NCBI GenBank assembly: GCA_017989935.1
Contig: JAGNOY010000031.1
Location: 1 to 12,289, forward strand
Reading direction: 5' to 3'
DNA: 12,289 nt
Origin: Chitinophagaceae bacterium
Lineage (GTDB): Bacteria > Bacteroidota > Bacteroidia > Chitinophagales > Chitinophagaceae
Each line of letters begins with the position of its first letter. Within the stretch, counting starts at the first letter, position 1. Below, piece by piece: positions 1 to 6,896 of this stretch. The notes below the pieces were generated by a model, which was given only the letters and a program-made list of their open reading frames with translations, was not told the DNA's origin and did no database searches. A program made the translations under genes and the position numbers.

Positions 1-1
1 A

Positions 2-1546
2 AAGGTAATTATTGGAGGCATATTTAATAATTACAATGGAACAACAGGTCAGAATAGAATTGCTCGATTGAATACAGATGGTTCGCTTGACGCTACATTT
101 ACTATTGGTACTGGAGCAAATCAAACCATCATTAGTTCTGAAATTCAACCTGCAGATGGTAAAATTTTAATTGGTGGTAATTTTACAAGTTATAATGGTA
201 CAGCACGTTCAAGAATTGCCCGATTAAATACAAATGGTACCATCGATTTAACCTTTGATCCTGGCACAGGAGTGAACAGTTCTGTTTTTGATATTGAAGT
301 ACAACCTGATGGTAAAATAATTCTTGTAGGGAATTTTACGACAGTTAATTCCTTAAATAGAAATTATATTATTAGATTAAACGCAGATGGAACAATAGAT
401 AACACCTTCAATATTGGAATAGGTACTAACGCCTATATTTGGTCAGTAGCTCGACAACCAAGTGATGGGAAATTAATTATTTGTGGAAATTTTACAAGCT
501 ATAATGGAACACCTGCAAATCGTGTAGCAAGAATTAATACTGATGGCACTATAGATAACACATTTAATGTAAGCGCTGGTGCAAATGATATCGTTTATCG
601 AGTAGTTTTACAACCTGATGGAAAAGTACTTGTAGGAGGTGCATTTACCATCTTTGACGGTGTACCTGCAGGACGTTTAGTACGTTTAAATACAAATGGA
701 ACCCAAGATGCTACTTTTAATATAGGCGCTGGTGCCGATGATGAAGTGTGGGGAATTACGGTGCTTCCAAATAATAGAATTATGATTGGTGGATTATTTT
801 CAAGTGTGGATGGATTGTCACGACCAAAAATTGCTAAGTTAAATAGTAATGGTACGGTGGAATTAAATTTTGTTCCAACAACGGGTGCCAGTAATATTGT
901 CCGAAATATTTTAGTTCAAACAGATAATAATTTAGTAATCTGTGGAAACTTTATTACTTACAATGGCACAACTGCGAATAGAATTGCTCGTGTGATAAAT
1001 AATTATCCATTGCCAGTTGAATTAAGTTCATTAAAAGGAAATGCCATGAATACCTTCAATGAAATTCTTTGGTCTACTTCATCTGAAATAAATTCATTAG
1101 GATTTGATGTTGAACGCAGTGCTGATGGATTACATTTCAAAACTATTGGATTTGTAGAAAGTCATGCAAATAGCCAAGTAGTCAATCAATATCAATTCAT
1201 CGATCAACAACTGCGTTTAAATAACTATCAATATCGATTAAAAATAAAAGACATTGATGGTAAATACACGTATAGTGATGTGATTACTTTAAGTAATTCA
1301 AAAGCACAAGGTCAACTTTATGTTTATCCAAATCCTGTAACAGATGTCATGCATATTCAAAGCAATGTTGAATTGAAAAAAGCAAGTTTTATTATTTATG
1401 ATATGACTGGTCATCAAGTGTACTCATTTTCAAATATTGAAGGACTACAAACTTCTTTTTCTCTTGAATCATTAGCTCAAGGTTTGTATGTAGGTGAATT
1501 AAGAAATGGACAAACAGTGCAACGTTATTCATTTGCCAAAAAATAA
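2..1546 (+). CDS. Delta-60 repeat surface/secreted protein with T9SS type A sorting domain (3' part)
   Basis: The frame is open to the left edge, so the N-terminus and signal peptide lie outside the window; a TTG at 68 is only an internal leucine codon. About six and a half repeats of 51-53 residues run to about position 1005. Each carries an (A/V/I)RLNxDGTxDxTF motif and then a QPDGKxxxGGNF motif; this is the delta-60 repeat pattern, probably a beta-propeller-like fold. A linker starting LPVELSSLKG follows (1012 onward), typical of Bacteroidota proteins that end in a sorting signal. The last 75 or so residues contain YPNPVTD, YDMTGHQV and LAQGLYV and end FAKK, a standard T9SS type A C-terminal domain. 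The protein should cross the outer membrane by T9SS and be released or anchored at the cell surface. Ligand and biological role are unknown. Family call is firm, function is not. Confidence 0.9.
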   Translation, partial: KVIIGGIFNNYNGTTGQNRIARLNTDGSLDATFTIGTGANQTIISSEIQPADGKILIGGNFTSYNGTARSRIARLNTNGTIDLTFDPGTGVNSSVFDIEVQPDGKIILVGNFTTVNSLNRNYIIRLNADGTIDNTFNIGIGTNAYIWSVARQPSDGKLIICGNFTSYNGTPANRVARINTDGTIDNTFNVSAGANDIVYRVVLQPDGKVLVGGAFTIFDGVPAGRLVRLNTNGTQDATFNIGAGADDEVWGITVLPNNRIMIGGLFSSVDGLSRPKIAKLNSNGTVELNFVPTTGASNIVRNILVQTDNNLVICGNFITYNGTTANRIARVINNYPLPVELSSLKGNAMNTFNEILWSTSSEINSLGFDVERSADGLHFKTIGFVESHANSQVVNQYQFIDQQLRLNNYQYRLKIKDIDGKYTYSDVITLSNSKAQGQLYVYPNPVTDVMHIQSNVELKKASFIIYDMTGHQVYSFSNIEGLQTSFSLESLAQGLYVGELRNGQTVQRYSFAKK

Positions 1547-1566
1547 AATAGAAATTCTTATATGTA

Positions 1567-1598
1567 AGAAGGCCGCTTTCATGAGCGGCTTTTTTTAT
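1567..1598 (+). terminator. Rho-independent terminator of the delta-60/T9SS gene
   Basis: A GC-rich stem, GCCGCT (1572-1577) with AGCGGC (1584-1589), has a six-base loop and is followed by a run of seven T. It starts 20 bases after the stop codon. The A-rich left flank could extend the pairing against the T-run. Confidence 0.85.
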
Positions 1599-1709
1599 TT
1601 CAACACAAATTTTGTAGTTGAAAATACAAACTGCAAAATCAAATTAAAAAATCTAATACATCAGCTTGACCTCGGTAAGATTTTTTATAATTATCAATAA
1701 AGATACCTA

Positions 1710-1750
1710 TTTGCTTTTCCACTTTTGCCATGATGCAAAAGTTGAGCAAA
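1710..1750. repeat. Nested hairpin
   Basis: ACTTTTGC (1721-1728) and GCAAAAGT (1735-1742) form a perfect 8-bp stem with a six-base loop. It is enclosed by TTTGCT (1710-1715) and AGCAAA (1745-1750). It lies at one edge of the larger inverted repeat at 1755-1922 and may belong to the same element. No T-run follows on the + strand. On the - strand the T-rich stretch precedes the stem, so it does not look like a terminator in either direction. Confidence 0.45.
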
Positions 1751-1754
1751 AAAT

Positions 1755-1922
1755 CTAGGCTAAAGATTCTTTGGCAATAAAAATTATCTCATCTACGCCA
1801 CTTTTATCCAAACTCGCACATAAAGATATTCCCTTCAAACCAACATCCGTCTGTGCTCAAACAGTGGATAAAAGTTTGGCTTCGATTTCAATATTTTTCT
1901 ATGCCTCGAATCTTAGGCCATC
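1755..1922. repeat. Long imperfect inverted repeat (MITE-like intergenic element)
   Basis: Two arms of about 65 bases are imperfect reverse complements around a central loop near 1820-1855. The core is perfect: ACTTTTATCCA (1800-1810) and TGGATAAAAGT (1865-1875). Towards the outside, GGCTAAAGATTC on the left corresponds to GGCCTAAGATTC read from the right arm on the other strand, and an A-rich block lies between. No coding potential is convincing; a frame of about 35 codons on the - strand ends at 1758 but has no start or family likeness. It could be a miniature inverted-repeat element, or two diverged inverted copies of one unit. Confidence 0.5.
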
Positions 1923-2050
1923 TCCTATATGAAATTTTTATCTTCAAAAAAGCTTTGTAAGATTTAGGTATTAGATATTTGTCTTTATTGTTCATTAGAC
2001 TTTATAAAGTATTTCAACTTGTAGACAAAGTTTCACTTGAAGCAGCATGC

Positions 2051-2170
2051 GCGGCAAGGATAGTAGTGGAAAGCCCGGACCCTGAGAGGCTGTACTTACT
2101 ATAGTTCTATCTGAATTATACTAGCCGATTCGGGGGAGGACTTGGAACGGATAGCCTGCCTGCCGCCCAA
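2051..2170 (+). ncRNA. Structured intergenic element, copy 1 (candidate non-coding RNA)
   Basis: The 116 bases at 2051-2166 align without gaps to 5899-6014 read on the - strand, with 91 identities; the next four bases, CCAA, are also shared. A terminal stem GCGGCA (2051-2056) with TGCCGC (2161-2166) closes the element. Inside it are AGG/CCT (2057-2059/2155-2157), GT/AC (2066-2067/2147-2148), AAG/CTT (2071-2073/2141-2143), CCCTGA/TCGGGG (2080-2085/2130-2135) and GGCTG/TAGCC (2088-2092/2122-2126). The purine internal loop GGA/GGA (2068-2070/2144-2146) and a ten-base apical loop segment, CTATCTGAAT (2107-2116), are unchanged in the other copy. There is no T-run after it and no clear promoter before it. 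It points towards the 3' end of the MATE gene, so it is not a leader here. Strand is inferred from the conserved GA-rich internal loops. Confidence 0.55.
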
Positions 2171-2197
2171 AAAATAAATACCCTGGGGATAAAAATT

Positions 2198-3580
2198 TTA
2201 TACTTTTACTTCCTTCCATTTTCCTTTTTTAAAAAAGTAAAAAGCCAGCATCGCGAGCATCGTTTCGGCAATAGGGATGGCAAGAAACGCACCCTTGGGG
2301 CCCATGTGAAAAGTATTTGCAAGTAGATAGGCCAATGGAACTTGTAGACCCCAGAAGCAAGCTAAATTAATCCAAGTAGGTGTTTTAGTATCGCCAGCCC
2401 CATTTAAAGCTTGCATCATCACCATGCCAATTCCAAAGAAGATATATCCTGCGCCCATAATTTGTAAAGCCTGCACACCATATTTCATCACTTCTATTTC
2501 TTGCGTAAATATGCCAATGATAGGTTTGCTAAAACAAACAAATAGAATCATCACCAAGCCCATAAAAATGGAGTTATATTTAGTCGTAATCCAAACACTT
2601 TCTTCTGCCCTTTGCGCTTGTTTGGCGCCCAAATTTTGTCCAACCAATGTAGCAGCCGCATTGCTTAAACCCCAAGCAGGTAAGATAAAGAAAACCACAT
2701 TTCTGATGGCGATTTGATAGCCGGCACTCGCGTCAGTGCCTCCAGTGGTAGCTACCAAATACGTAAGCATGATCCAACTTCCACTTTGAATAAAAAATTG
2801 CAAGGCTGCAGGAGAAGCGATGGATATTAAAGACAAACTTATTTTTTTATCTATATTAAATTGACTCCAATTGAGTTTAATGCTTCGTTGTCCGCCAAAT
2901 AGATAATAGCATTGATAAATTACTCCTATGCTTCTTCCGATAGTCGTAGCAATAGCTGCACCTTTTAATCCTAAACCAAAAGTATAAATGCAGAGTGGGC
3001 ATAAAATAATGTTTAAGATACTTGCAATCCATAAACTACGCATCGCCATCGTGGCATCACCCGCACCCCTAAAAATACCATTAATTAAAAACAACAAAAT
3101 GATGCTCACACTTCCACCAAGCATGATTTGTGTAAAAACTTTTCCTTCTTCGATGACTTGGGCAGAAGCACCCATAGCTTTCAAAATATCACCTGCAAAA
3201 AAGATCCCTGCACAACTAAAAATAAGTATGGGCACAAAGGCTAACAGAATAGATTGGGCACCCGCATGAGCAGCAGATAAATAATCTTTCTCTCCAATTC
3301 TTCGCGCCACAATAGCTGTAGCCGCAGTGCTTAATCCAATGGCTATGGTATAAATTAATGAAACGACACTTTCTGTGAGTCCGACTGTAGCGATAGCATT
3401 TTTACTATTTGATAAGTGACTTACGAAATACATATCTACAACAGCAAACACACTTTCTAAACTTAATTCTAAAATCATGGGAATCGCTAAAAGTAGAATA
3501 GCCTTATTTAAACTCCCTGCTGTATAGTCGTAAGTTTCTCCCTTTAATGATTGAATAATCAGCCCGTATAATTTCTTCAT
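2198..3580 (-). CDS. MATE family efflux transporter (multidrug/Na+ or H+ antiporter)
   Basis: The 460 residues are hydrophobic along most of their length and fit the usual 12 membrane helices in two MatE halves (about 25-190 and 250-420). Family landmarks are the PMILELSLESVFAVVDMYFV opening helix, IFRGAGDATMAM in the first half, and NAAATLVGQNLGAKQAQRAE and ALNGAGDTKTPTWIN in the second. Such pumps export cationic drugs, dyes or metabolites from cytoplasm to periplasm using an ion gradient; the substrate cannot be read from sequence. The start is the ATG at 3580, which leaves a charged N-terminal segment of about 25 residues before the first helix and has no Shine-Dalgarno sequence. It is transcribed away from the barrel gene at 3754 across a 173-bp divergent spacer. 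Its stop lies 32 bp from the structured element at 2051-2166. It appears monocistronic. Family certain, substrate unknown. Confidence 0.93.
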   Translation of the reverse strand: MKKLYGLIIQSLKGETYDYTAGSLNKAILLLAIPMILELSLESVFAVVDMYFVSHLSNSKNAIATVGLTESVVSLIYTIAIGLSTAATAIVARRIGEKDYLSAAHAGAQSILLAFVPILIFSCAGIFFAGDILKAMGASAQVIEEGKVFTQIMLGGSVSIILLFLINGIFRGAGDATMAMRSLWIASILNIILCPLCIYTFGLGLKGAAIATTIGRSIGVIYQCYYLFGGQRSIKLNWSQFNIDKKISLSLISIASPAALQFFIQSGSWIMLTYLVATTGGTDASAGYQIAIRNVVFFILPAWGLSNAAATLVGQNLGAKQAQRAEESVWITTKYNSIFMGLVMILFVCFSKPIIGIFTQEIEVMKYGVQALQIMGAGYIFFGIGMVMMQALNGAGDTKTPTWINLACFWGLQVPLAYLLANTFHMGPKGAFLAIPIAETMLAMLAFYFFKKGKWKEVKV

Positions 3581-3687
3581 GAGGAAATAAAAATAAATGA
3601 AAATACCTTAACTAGTAAAATTGTTCCCCACTAAATATTTTTTGAAAGAAATTTATTGTTGATTCTACTAAGTACTTTAAAATTTAA

Positions 3688-3714
3688 TTTGAATTTTGCA
3701 TGACAATATTCAAA
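3688..3714. promoter_or_regulatory. Dyad in the divergent MATE/barrel spacer (possible operator)
   Basis: TTTGAAT (3688-3694) and ATTCAAA (3708-3714) are perfect inverted 7-mers separated by 13 bases, so their centres are 20 bp, or two helical turns, apart. The site is 40 bp before the barrel gene start and 108 bp before the MATE start. No regulator gene is adjacent, and in such AT-rich DNA a 7-bp dyad may be chance. Confidence 0.25.
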
Positions 3715-3753
3715 CCGACTACATCGTTAAACAATCAATAAAAATATTATTAT

Positions 3754-4479
3754 ATGAAAATTCTCTTGTTCATCCTTAGTTTGATGATGCTTTGTCAAGT
3801 TGGCATTGCTCAAAATACTCATCTTGATTATAAATATGCTATCAAACTTTACAACTTAAGTTCATCAGAAGTTACTAGTAGAACTATAAGACCCAATGGA
3901 AATAATTCGACCTACATGGTAGCAACCAATACGGATATACAAATGCTTCATCCAACTTTAGCTTTCCAATGGCGTACCAAAAAACACAACTTTCACGAAA
4001 TAGAATTCACTGGAATCAGGTTAAATAAAGCGCTAAATCAAACCATGTATCATGTAGATAGTACCAATATGAGTCGTGTTCTTCAGGGCTATCAATTAAC
4101 TTCTTCGCTGATTTCAATACGCTATGAGTATATAGTCAATTTCAATAAACAAAGACAAACTAAACTAATTCCGTCTCTCGGATTTGGGTTCAATCCATAT
4201 TTTAAACATAAAAATTATATACCTTCTTTTTCGTCATCTTATCCTAGTTCTGAAAGATTTCTGGGATTAAGAGCCTTTGTTACACCTCGACTTAGTTATT
4301 ATCTATCATCTAAGTTTTTTATCGATGTAAATATTCCTATTTGCGCTTTTGATACTTATGGATATTCTAGTAATAATGAAAATCCGACAATTACGCCATC
4401 AGGTAGGAATAGCATGTTTGATTATGATGCCTTCCCTCAAATATTTAGTGGCCGAATTGGTATAGGTATGAAATTGTAA
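3754..4479 (+). CDS. Exported protein, probable small outer-membrane beta-barrel; function unknown
   Basis: I do not recognise a named family. The 241 residues begin with a clear signal peptide (MKILLFILSLMMLCQVGIA, probable cleavage before QN). The rest alternates polar and hydrophobic residues in short strands separated by loops, as in the 8-12 stranded barrels common in Bacteroidota. Examples of strand-like segments are HNFHEIEFTGIRL, SLISIRYEYIV, TKLIPSLGFGFNPYF and FSGRIGIGMKL. It lacks a terminal aromatic residue and ends in KL. ATG at 3754 is the only sensible start, since it begins the signal peptide. It stands alone between the divergent MATE gene and the convergent pepT gene, which is 65 bp away. 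The barrel assignment is inference from strand pattern only; a soluble periplasmic beta-protein is the alternative. Confidence 0.7.
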   Translation: MKILLFILSLMMLCQVGIAQNTHLDYKYAIKLYNLSSSEVTSRTIRPNGNNSTYMVATNTDIQMLHPTLAFQWRTKKHNFHEIEFTGIRLNKALNQTMYHVDSTNMSRVLQGYQLTSSLISIRYEYIVNFNKQRQTKLIPSLGFGFNPYFKHKNYIPSFSSSYPSSERFLGLRAFVTPRLSYYLSSKFFIDVNIPICAFDTYGYSSNNENPTITPSGRNSMFDYDAFPQIFSGRIGIGMKL

Positions 4480-4544
4480 TACTGATGGAACAAATGCCAT
4501 AAATCAATCTCCGCTACACGTTGATATAATTGTCAGTCAATAAT

Positions 4545-5783
4545 TTAAGCATGCTCTTCCCAAATGCAAGCTAAATTGACTAAGGTCTCCACAGCCTTTT
4601 CCATATCTTGTATACTCACATATTCATGTCTTGAATGTATGGCCATTTCTCCTGTAAAAATATTTGGACAAGGTAATCCCATAAAAGAAAGTCGAGAACC
4701 ATCGGTACCACCTCTGATTAAATGTTCTTGAGGCTCGATGCCAGCGCGCTTCATGGCCTCACTCGCATAAGATATAACATGAGGCAAATCCTTTAATACA
4801 TCCATCATATTTCTATATTGTTCAGACGCTTTAAATTCATATCGCGCGCCGGGATATTTTGCTATGACTTGCTTTAATATTTCTTCTAATTTATTTTCAT
4901 ACTCAACTAATTTTGAGGTATCAAAATCGCGCACAATAAATTTCACCGTAGCTTTTTCCATCAAGCCTTCAATAGCTGTGGGATGCACAAAGCCTTCACG
5001 GCCACTTGTAGTTTCTGGGCTCCAAGTATTTTTTGGTAAGGAGTCAACAAATTCTGCCGCCAATTTTATCGCATTAATCATTTTACCTTTAGCATAGCCT
5101 GGATGTGCACTAACTCCATAAATTGTAGCCACAGCACCATCTGCACTAAATGATTCGCCTTCCAATGCACCTCTCTCGCCTCCATCTAAAGTATATCCAA
5201 AATCAGCGCCTAATTTTTTCATATCAATTTGTTCTACGCCTCTACCTACTTCCTCATCAGGTGTAAATAAAATACGAATTTTACCATGAGGTATTTCTGG
5301 ATGAGCCATGATGTATTGCGCAAAATCCATAATGATAGCCACACCTGCTTTATCATCTGCTCCAAGTAAGGTCAAGCCTGAAGCAGTAATTAGATCTTCA
5401 CCAATTTTTTCTTTAAGATAGCTATAATCTGCTAAACGAATAATTTGAGATGTGTCATCTGGCAACACTATATCTTGCCCTTGATAATTTGAATGCAGAA
5501 TCGGTTTCACATTTGTGCCACTGCAATCAGGTGCTGTATCCATATGCGAACAAAAGCAAATTACAGGTACTTGCTTCGTAGAAGTTGCTGGAATGGTTGC
5601 ATACACATATCCGCTATCTGCCATTTCTACTTCAAGCAAGCCTAACTCCATTAGCTCGGCTTCAAGAATTCTAGCCAAATCTTTTTGTTTTTCTGTACTA
5701 GGAAAGCATGTGGCTTCAGGATCACTTTGTGTATCCACTTGCACATAACGCATAAATCTTTCGGCTACTGATGAATTTTGCAT
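4545..5783 (-). CDS. pepT: Peptidase T (tripeptide aminopeptidase, M20B)
   Basis: This cytoplasmic di-zinc aminopeptidase removes the N-terminal residue of tripeptides. All expected residues are present, numbered from the upstream ATG at 5816 (subtract 11 for the chosen start): H91 in SHMD, D154 in GADDKAG, general base E188 and ligand E189 in PDEE, D211 in TLDGG, H238 in SAHPG, and H394 in HSRHE. Their spacing parallels Salmonella PepT (H78, D140, E173, E174, D196, H379) almost exactly. I chose ATG 5783, giving 412 residues, for two reasons. The protein then starts MQNSSVAERFMRYVQVDTQS, close to the family norm. Also, a TATTTTTG box (5804-5811) lies between the two ATGs, so a transcript from it would not contain the upstream ATG at 5816. 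The gene is monocistronic, and the structured element at 5899-6014 lies upstream on the same strand. Confidence 0.95.
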   Translation of the reverse strand: MQNSSVAERFMRYVQVDTQSDPEATCFPSTEKQKDLARILEAELMELGLLEVEMADSGYVYATIPATSTKQVPVICFCSHMDTAPDCSGTNVKPILHSNYQGQDIVLPDDTSQIIRLADYSYLKEKIGEDLITASGLTLLGADDKAGVAIIMDFAQYIMAHPEIPHGKIRILFTPDEEVGRGVEQIDMKKLGADFGYTLDGGERGALEGESFSADGAVATIYGVSAHPGYAKGKMINAIKLAAEFVDSLPKNTWSPETTSGREGFVHPTAIEGLMEKATVKFIVRDFDTSKLVEYENKLEEILKQVIAKYPGARYEFKASEQYRNMMDVLKDLPHVISYASEAMKRAGIEPQEHLIRGGTDGSRLSFMGLPCPNIFTGEMAIHSRHEYVSIQDMEKAVETLVNLACIWEEHA

Positions 5784-5803
5784 GGGTGTATCATTTAGGT
5801 GCG

Positions 5804-5811
5804 CAAAAATA
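5804..5811 (-). promoter_or_regulatory. Candidate -7 promoter box of pepT
   Basis: On the - strand this reads TATTTTTG, a full match to the Bacteroidota TAnnTTTG box, followed by CGCACC, which resembles the TTTGCACC context often seen there. A TSS near 5797 would give a leader of about 14 nt to ATG 5783. A good -33 TTTG at the usual 19-base spacing is missing; a GTTG lies at about 16. Confidence 0.4.
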
Positions 5812-5894
5812 ATCATATAGATTCAAACAACGCAGGAAATAATTGATTCAGCTACACTTCAACCACTTTATCCTATAAAAATGATATGCACTTC

Positions 5895-6014
5895 TTGGGC
5901 GGCACACACGCTTTTCATTCCAAGTCCGCCCCCGAATCGGCTAGAACGATTCAGATAGCATTCTAGTTCGCGTAGCCTCTCGGGGTGCGTGCTTTCCATT
6001 GCAATCGTTGCCGC
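5895..6014 (-). ncRNA. Structured intergenic element, copy 2 (candidate non-coding RNA)
   Basis: Read on the - strand from 6014 to 5899, this matches copy 1 (2051-2166) at 91 of 116 positions without gaps, and CCAA follows in both. Differences keep pairs. Position 8/106 is C-G here (6007/5909) and G-C in copy 1. Position 16/98 is A-U here (5999/5917) and G-C in copy 1. Position 33/82 is C-G here and U-G in copy 1. Position 42/72 is A-U here and G-U in copy 1. The closing stem GCGGCA/TGCCGC, the GGA/GGA purine loop and the loop segment CTATCTGAAT are unchanged. The apical helix differs: here CTAGAA could pair with TTCTAG, competing with the helix below. It ends 83-116 bp before pepT on the same strand, so it could be an upstream RNA, a leader or an independent unit. 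Confidence 0.55.
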
Positions 6015-6136
6015 AATACAAATACATTGAAAAATTAAATCTCGTCATATTTAAAATTTGGCACTCCGTTCTGAGTAGTATGAAAACAACGTCATATTCT
6101 TTCTAACATGTGAATGAATGACTTTACCTTTACCAC

Positions 6137-6724
6137 ATGAATATATATGATGTACATAATATTTCTTTTGCTGAAATACTCACAGCAAGTTTTGCTCTTT
6201 TTGCTGTAATCGATGTGCTTGGATCAATCCCTGTTTTAATTTCTCTAAAAAATAAAATGGGCGCAATTAGTGCAATGCGAGCCACCTTGGTTTCTGGATT
6301 ACTGATGCTGCTTTTCTTTTTTTTAGGAGAGCAATTTCTCGCGTTTATGGGACTTGATATAAGTTCATTTGCGATAGCTGGTTCTATTGTATTATTTATT
6401 CTTGCCTTAGAGATGGTATTAGGCATAGAATTTTTTAAAGGAGATCAAAATGCCAAATCTGGATCTATAGTGCCTATTGCCTTTCCAATTATTGCAGGTT
6501 CAGGTACACTCACTACAATTATGTCTATCAAATCACTCTATCATCAATATAATATTCTCATTGCCATTTTAATAAACCTAGTTATCATATTTGTAGCGCT
6601 AAGAATATTAAACTGGTTAGAAAAAATTTTAGGTCATTCGGGCATACTTGTCATTCGAAAATTCTTCGGTGTAATTCTCTTAGCCATTGCCGTAAAAATG
6701 TTCAGAACAAATGTAAATATTTAA
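6137..6724 (+). CDS. MarC family integral membrane protein
   Basis: A 195-residue inner-membrane protein with about six hydrophobic helices, the normal size for the MarC/UPF0056 family. Landmarks are FALFAVIDVLGSIPVLISL near the N-terminus (about 19-37), the central hydrophobic pair about 50-95, and GSIVPIAFPIIAGSGTLTTI (about 108-127), the most conserved MarC segment. The biochemical role of the family is unsettled; the older link to multiple antibiotic resistance through marC of E. coli was not upheld, so drug export should not be assumed. ATG at 6137 is the natural start. TACCTTTA (6125-6132) just before it resembles the -7 box one mismatch from TAnnTTTG, but no -33 element is evident. Monocistronic, ending in its own hairpin. 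A frame on the other strand at 6130-6426 is a shadow. Confidence 0.92.
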   Translation: MNIYDVHNISFAEILTASFALFAVIDVLGSIPVLISLKNKMGAISAMRATLVSGLLMLLFFFLGEQFLAFMGLDISSFAIAGSIVLFILALEMVLGIEFFKGDQNAKSGSIVPIAFPIIAGSGTLTTIMSIKSLYHQYNILIAILINLVIIFVALRILNWLEKILGHSGILVIRKFFGVILLAIAVKMFRTNVNI

Positions 6725-6774
6725 ACTACTTACACCTTAAGTAAGAAGTTGATTAAGTAGTTTAAGATTTTTTT
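6721..6774 (+). terminator. Terminator after the MarC gene
   Basis: TTAAACTACTTA (6721-6732, overlapping the stop codon) and TAAGTAGTTTAA (6754-6765) are a perfect 12-bp inverted repeat. After GA comes a run of eight T. The stem is AT-rich but long, and the T-run supports intrinsic termination. Confidence 0.7.
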
Positions 6775-6896
6775 TGCCAAAACAATTTTCAATCAGCATA
6801 ATTTACATCTTAAAAATGGCTCAATTTCATGTTTCATTATCAACAATGGTTAATAACTTTTTTTGAAAAATATTTTTATCAACAAAAAATATTTTC

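Noticed and set aside
1506..1700. Open frame of 64 codons overlapping the end of the T9SS gene
   Set aside because: It runs through the stop codon region and the terminator hairpin in another frame, has no family likeness, and is explained by low stop density in AT-rich DNA.
1758..1862. Frame of about 35 codons on the - strand through the inverted repeat (reads ...VDEIIFIAKESLA then stop)
   Set aside because: No start codon, stop immediately upstream, and both arms of the repeat contribute to it. It is better explained by the repeat structure.
2160..2197. Terminator for the MATE gene between its stop and the structured element
   Set aside because: Only weak symmetry (ATAAAAATTTTAT) and no GC stem with a T-run on the - strand.
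6130..6426. Open frame of 98 codons on the - strand opposite marC
   Set aside because: Antisense shadow of a well conserved membrane protein gene; composition is that of reversed hydrophobic codons.
6837..6885. Two direct copies of TTATCAACAA (6837-6846, 6876-6885), each one base from a DnaA box, in very AT-rich DNA: possible replication origin
   Set aside because: Only two imperfect boxes are present, with no dnaA, dnaN, gidA or parAB nearby. One-mismatch boxes are common in AT-rich sequence, and others occur by chance in this window (for example near 1802 and 1865).
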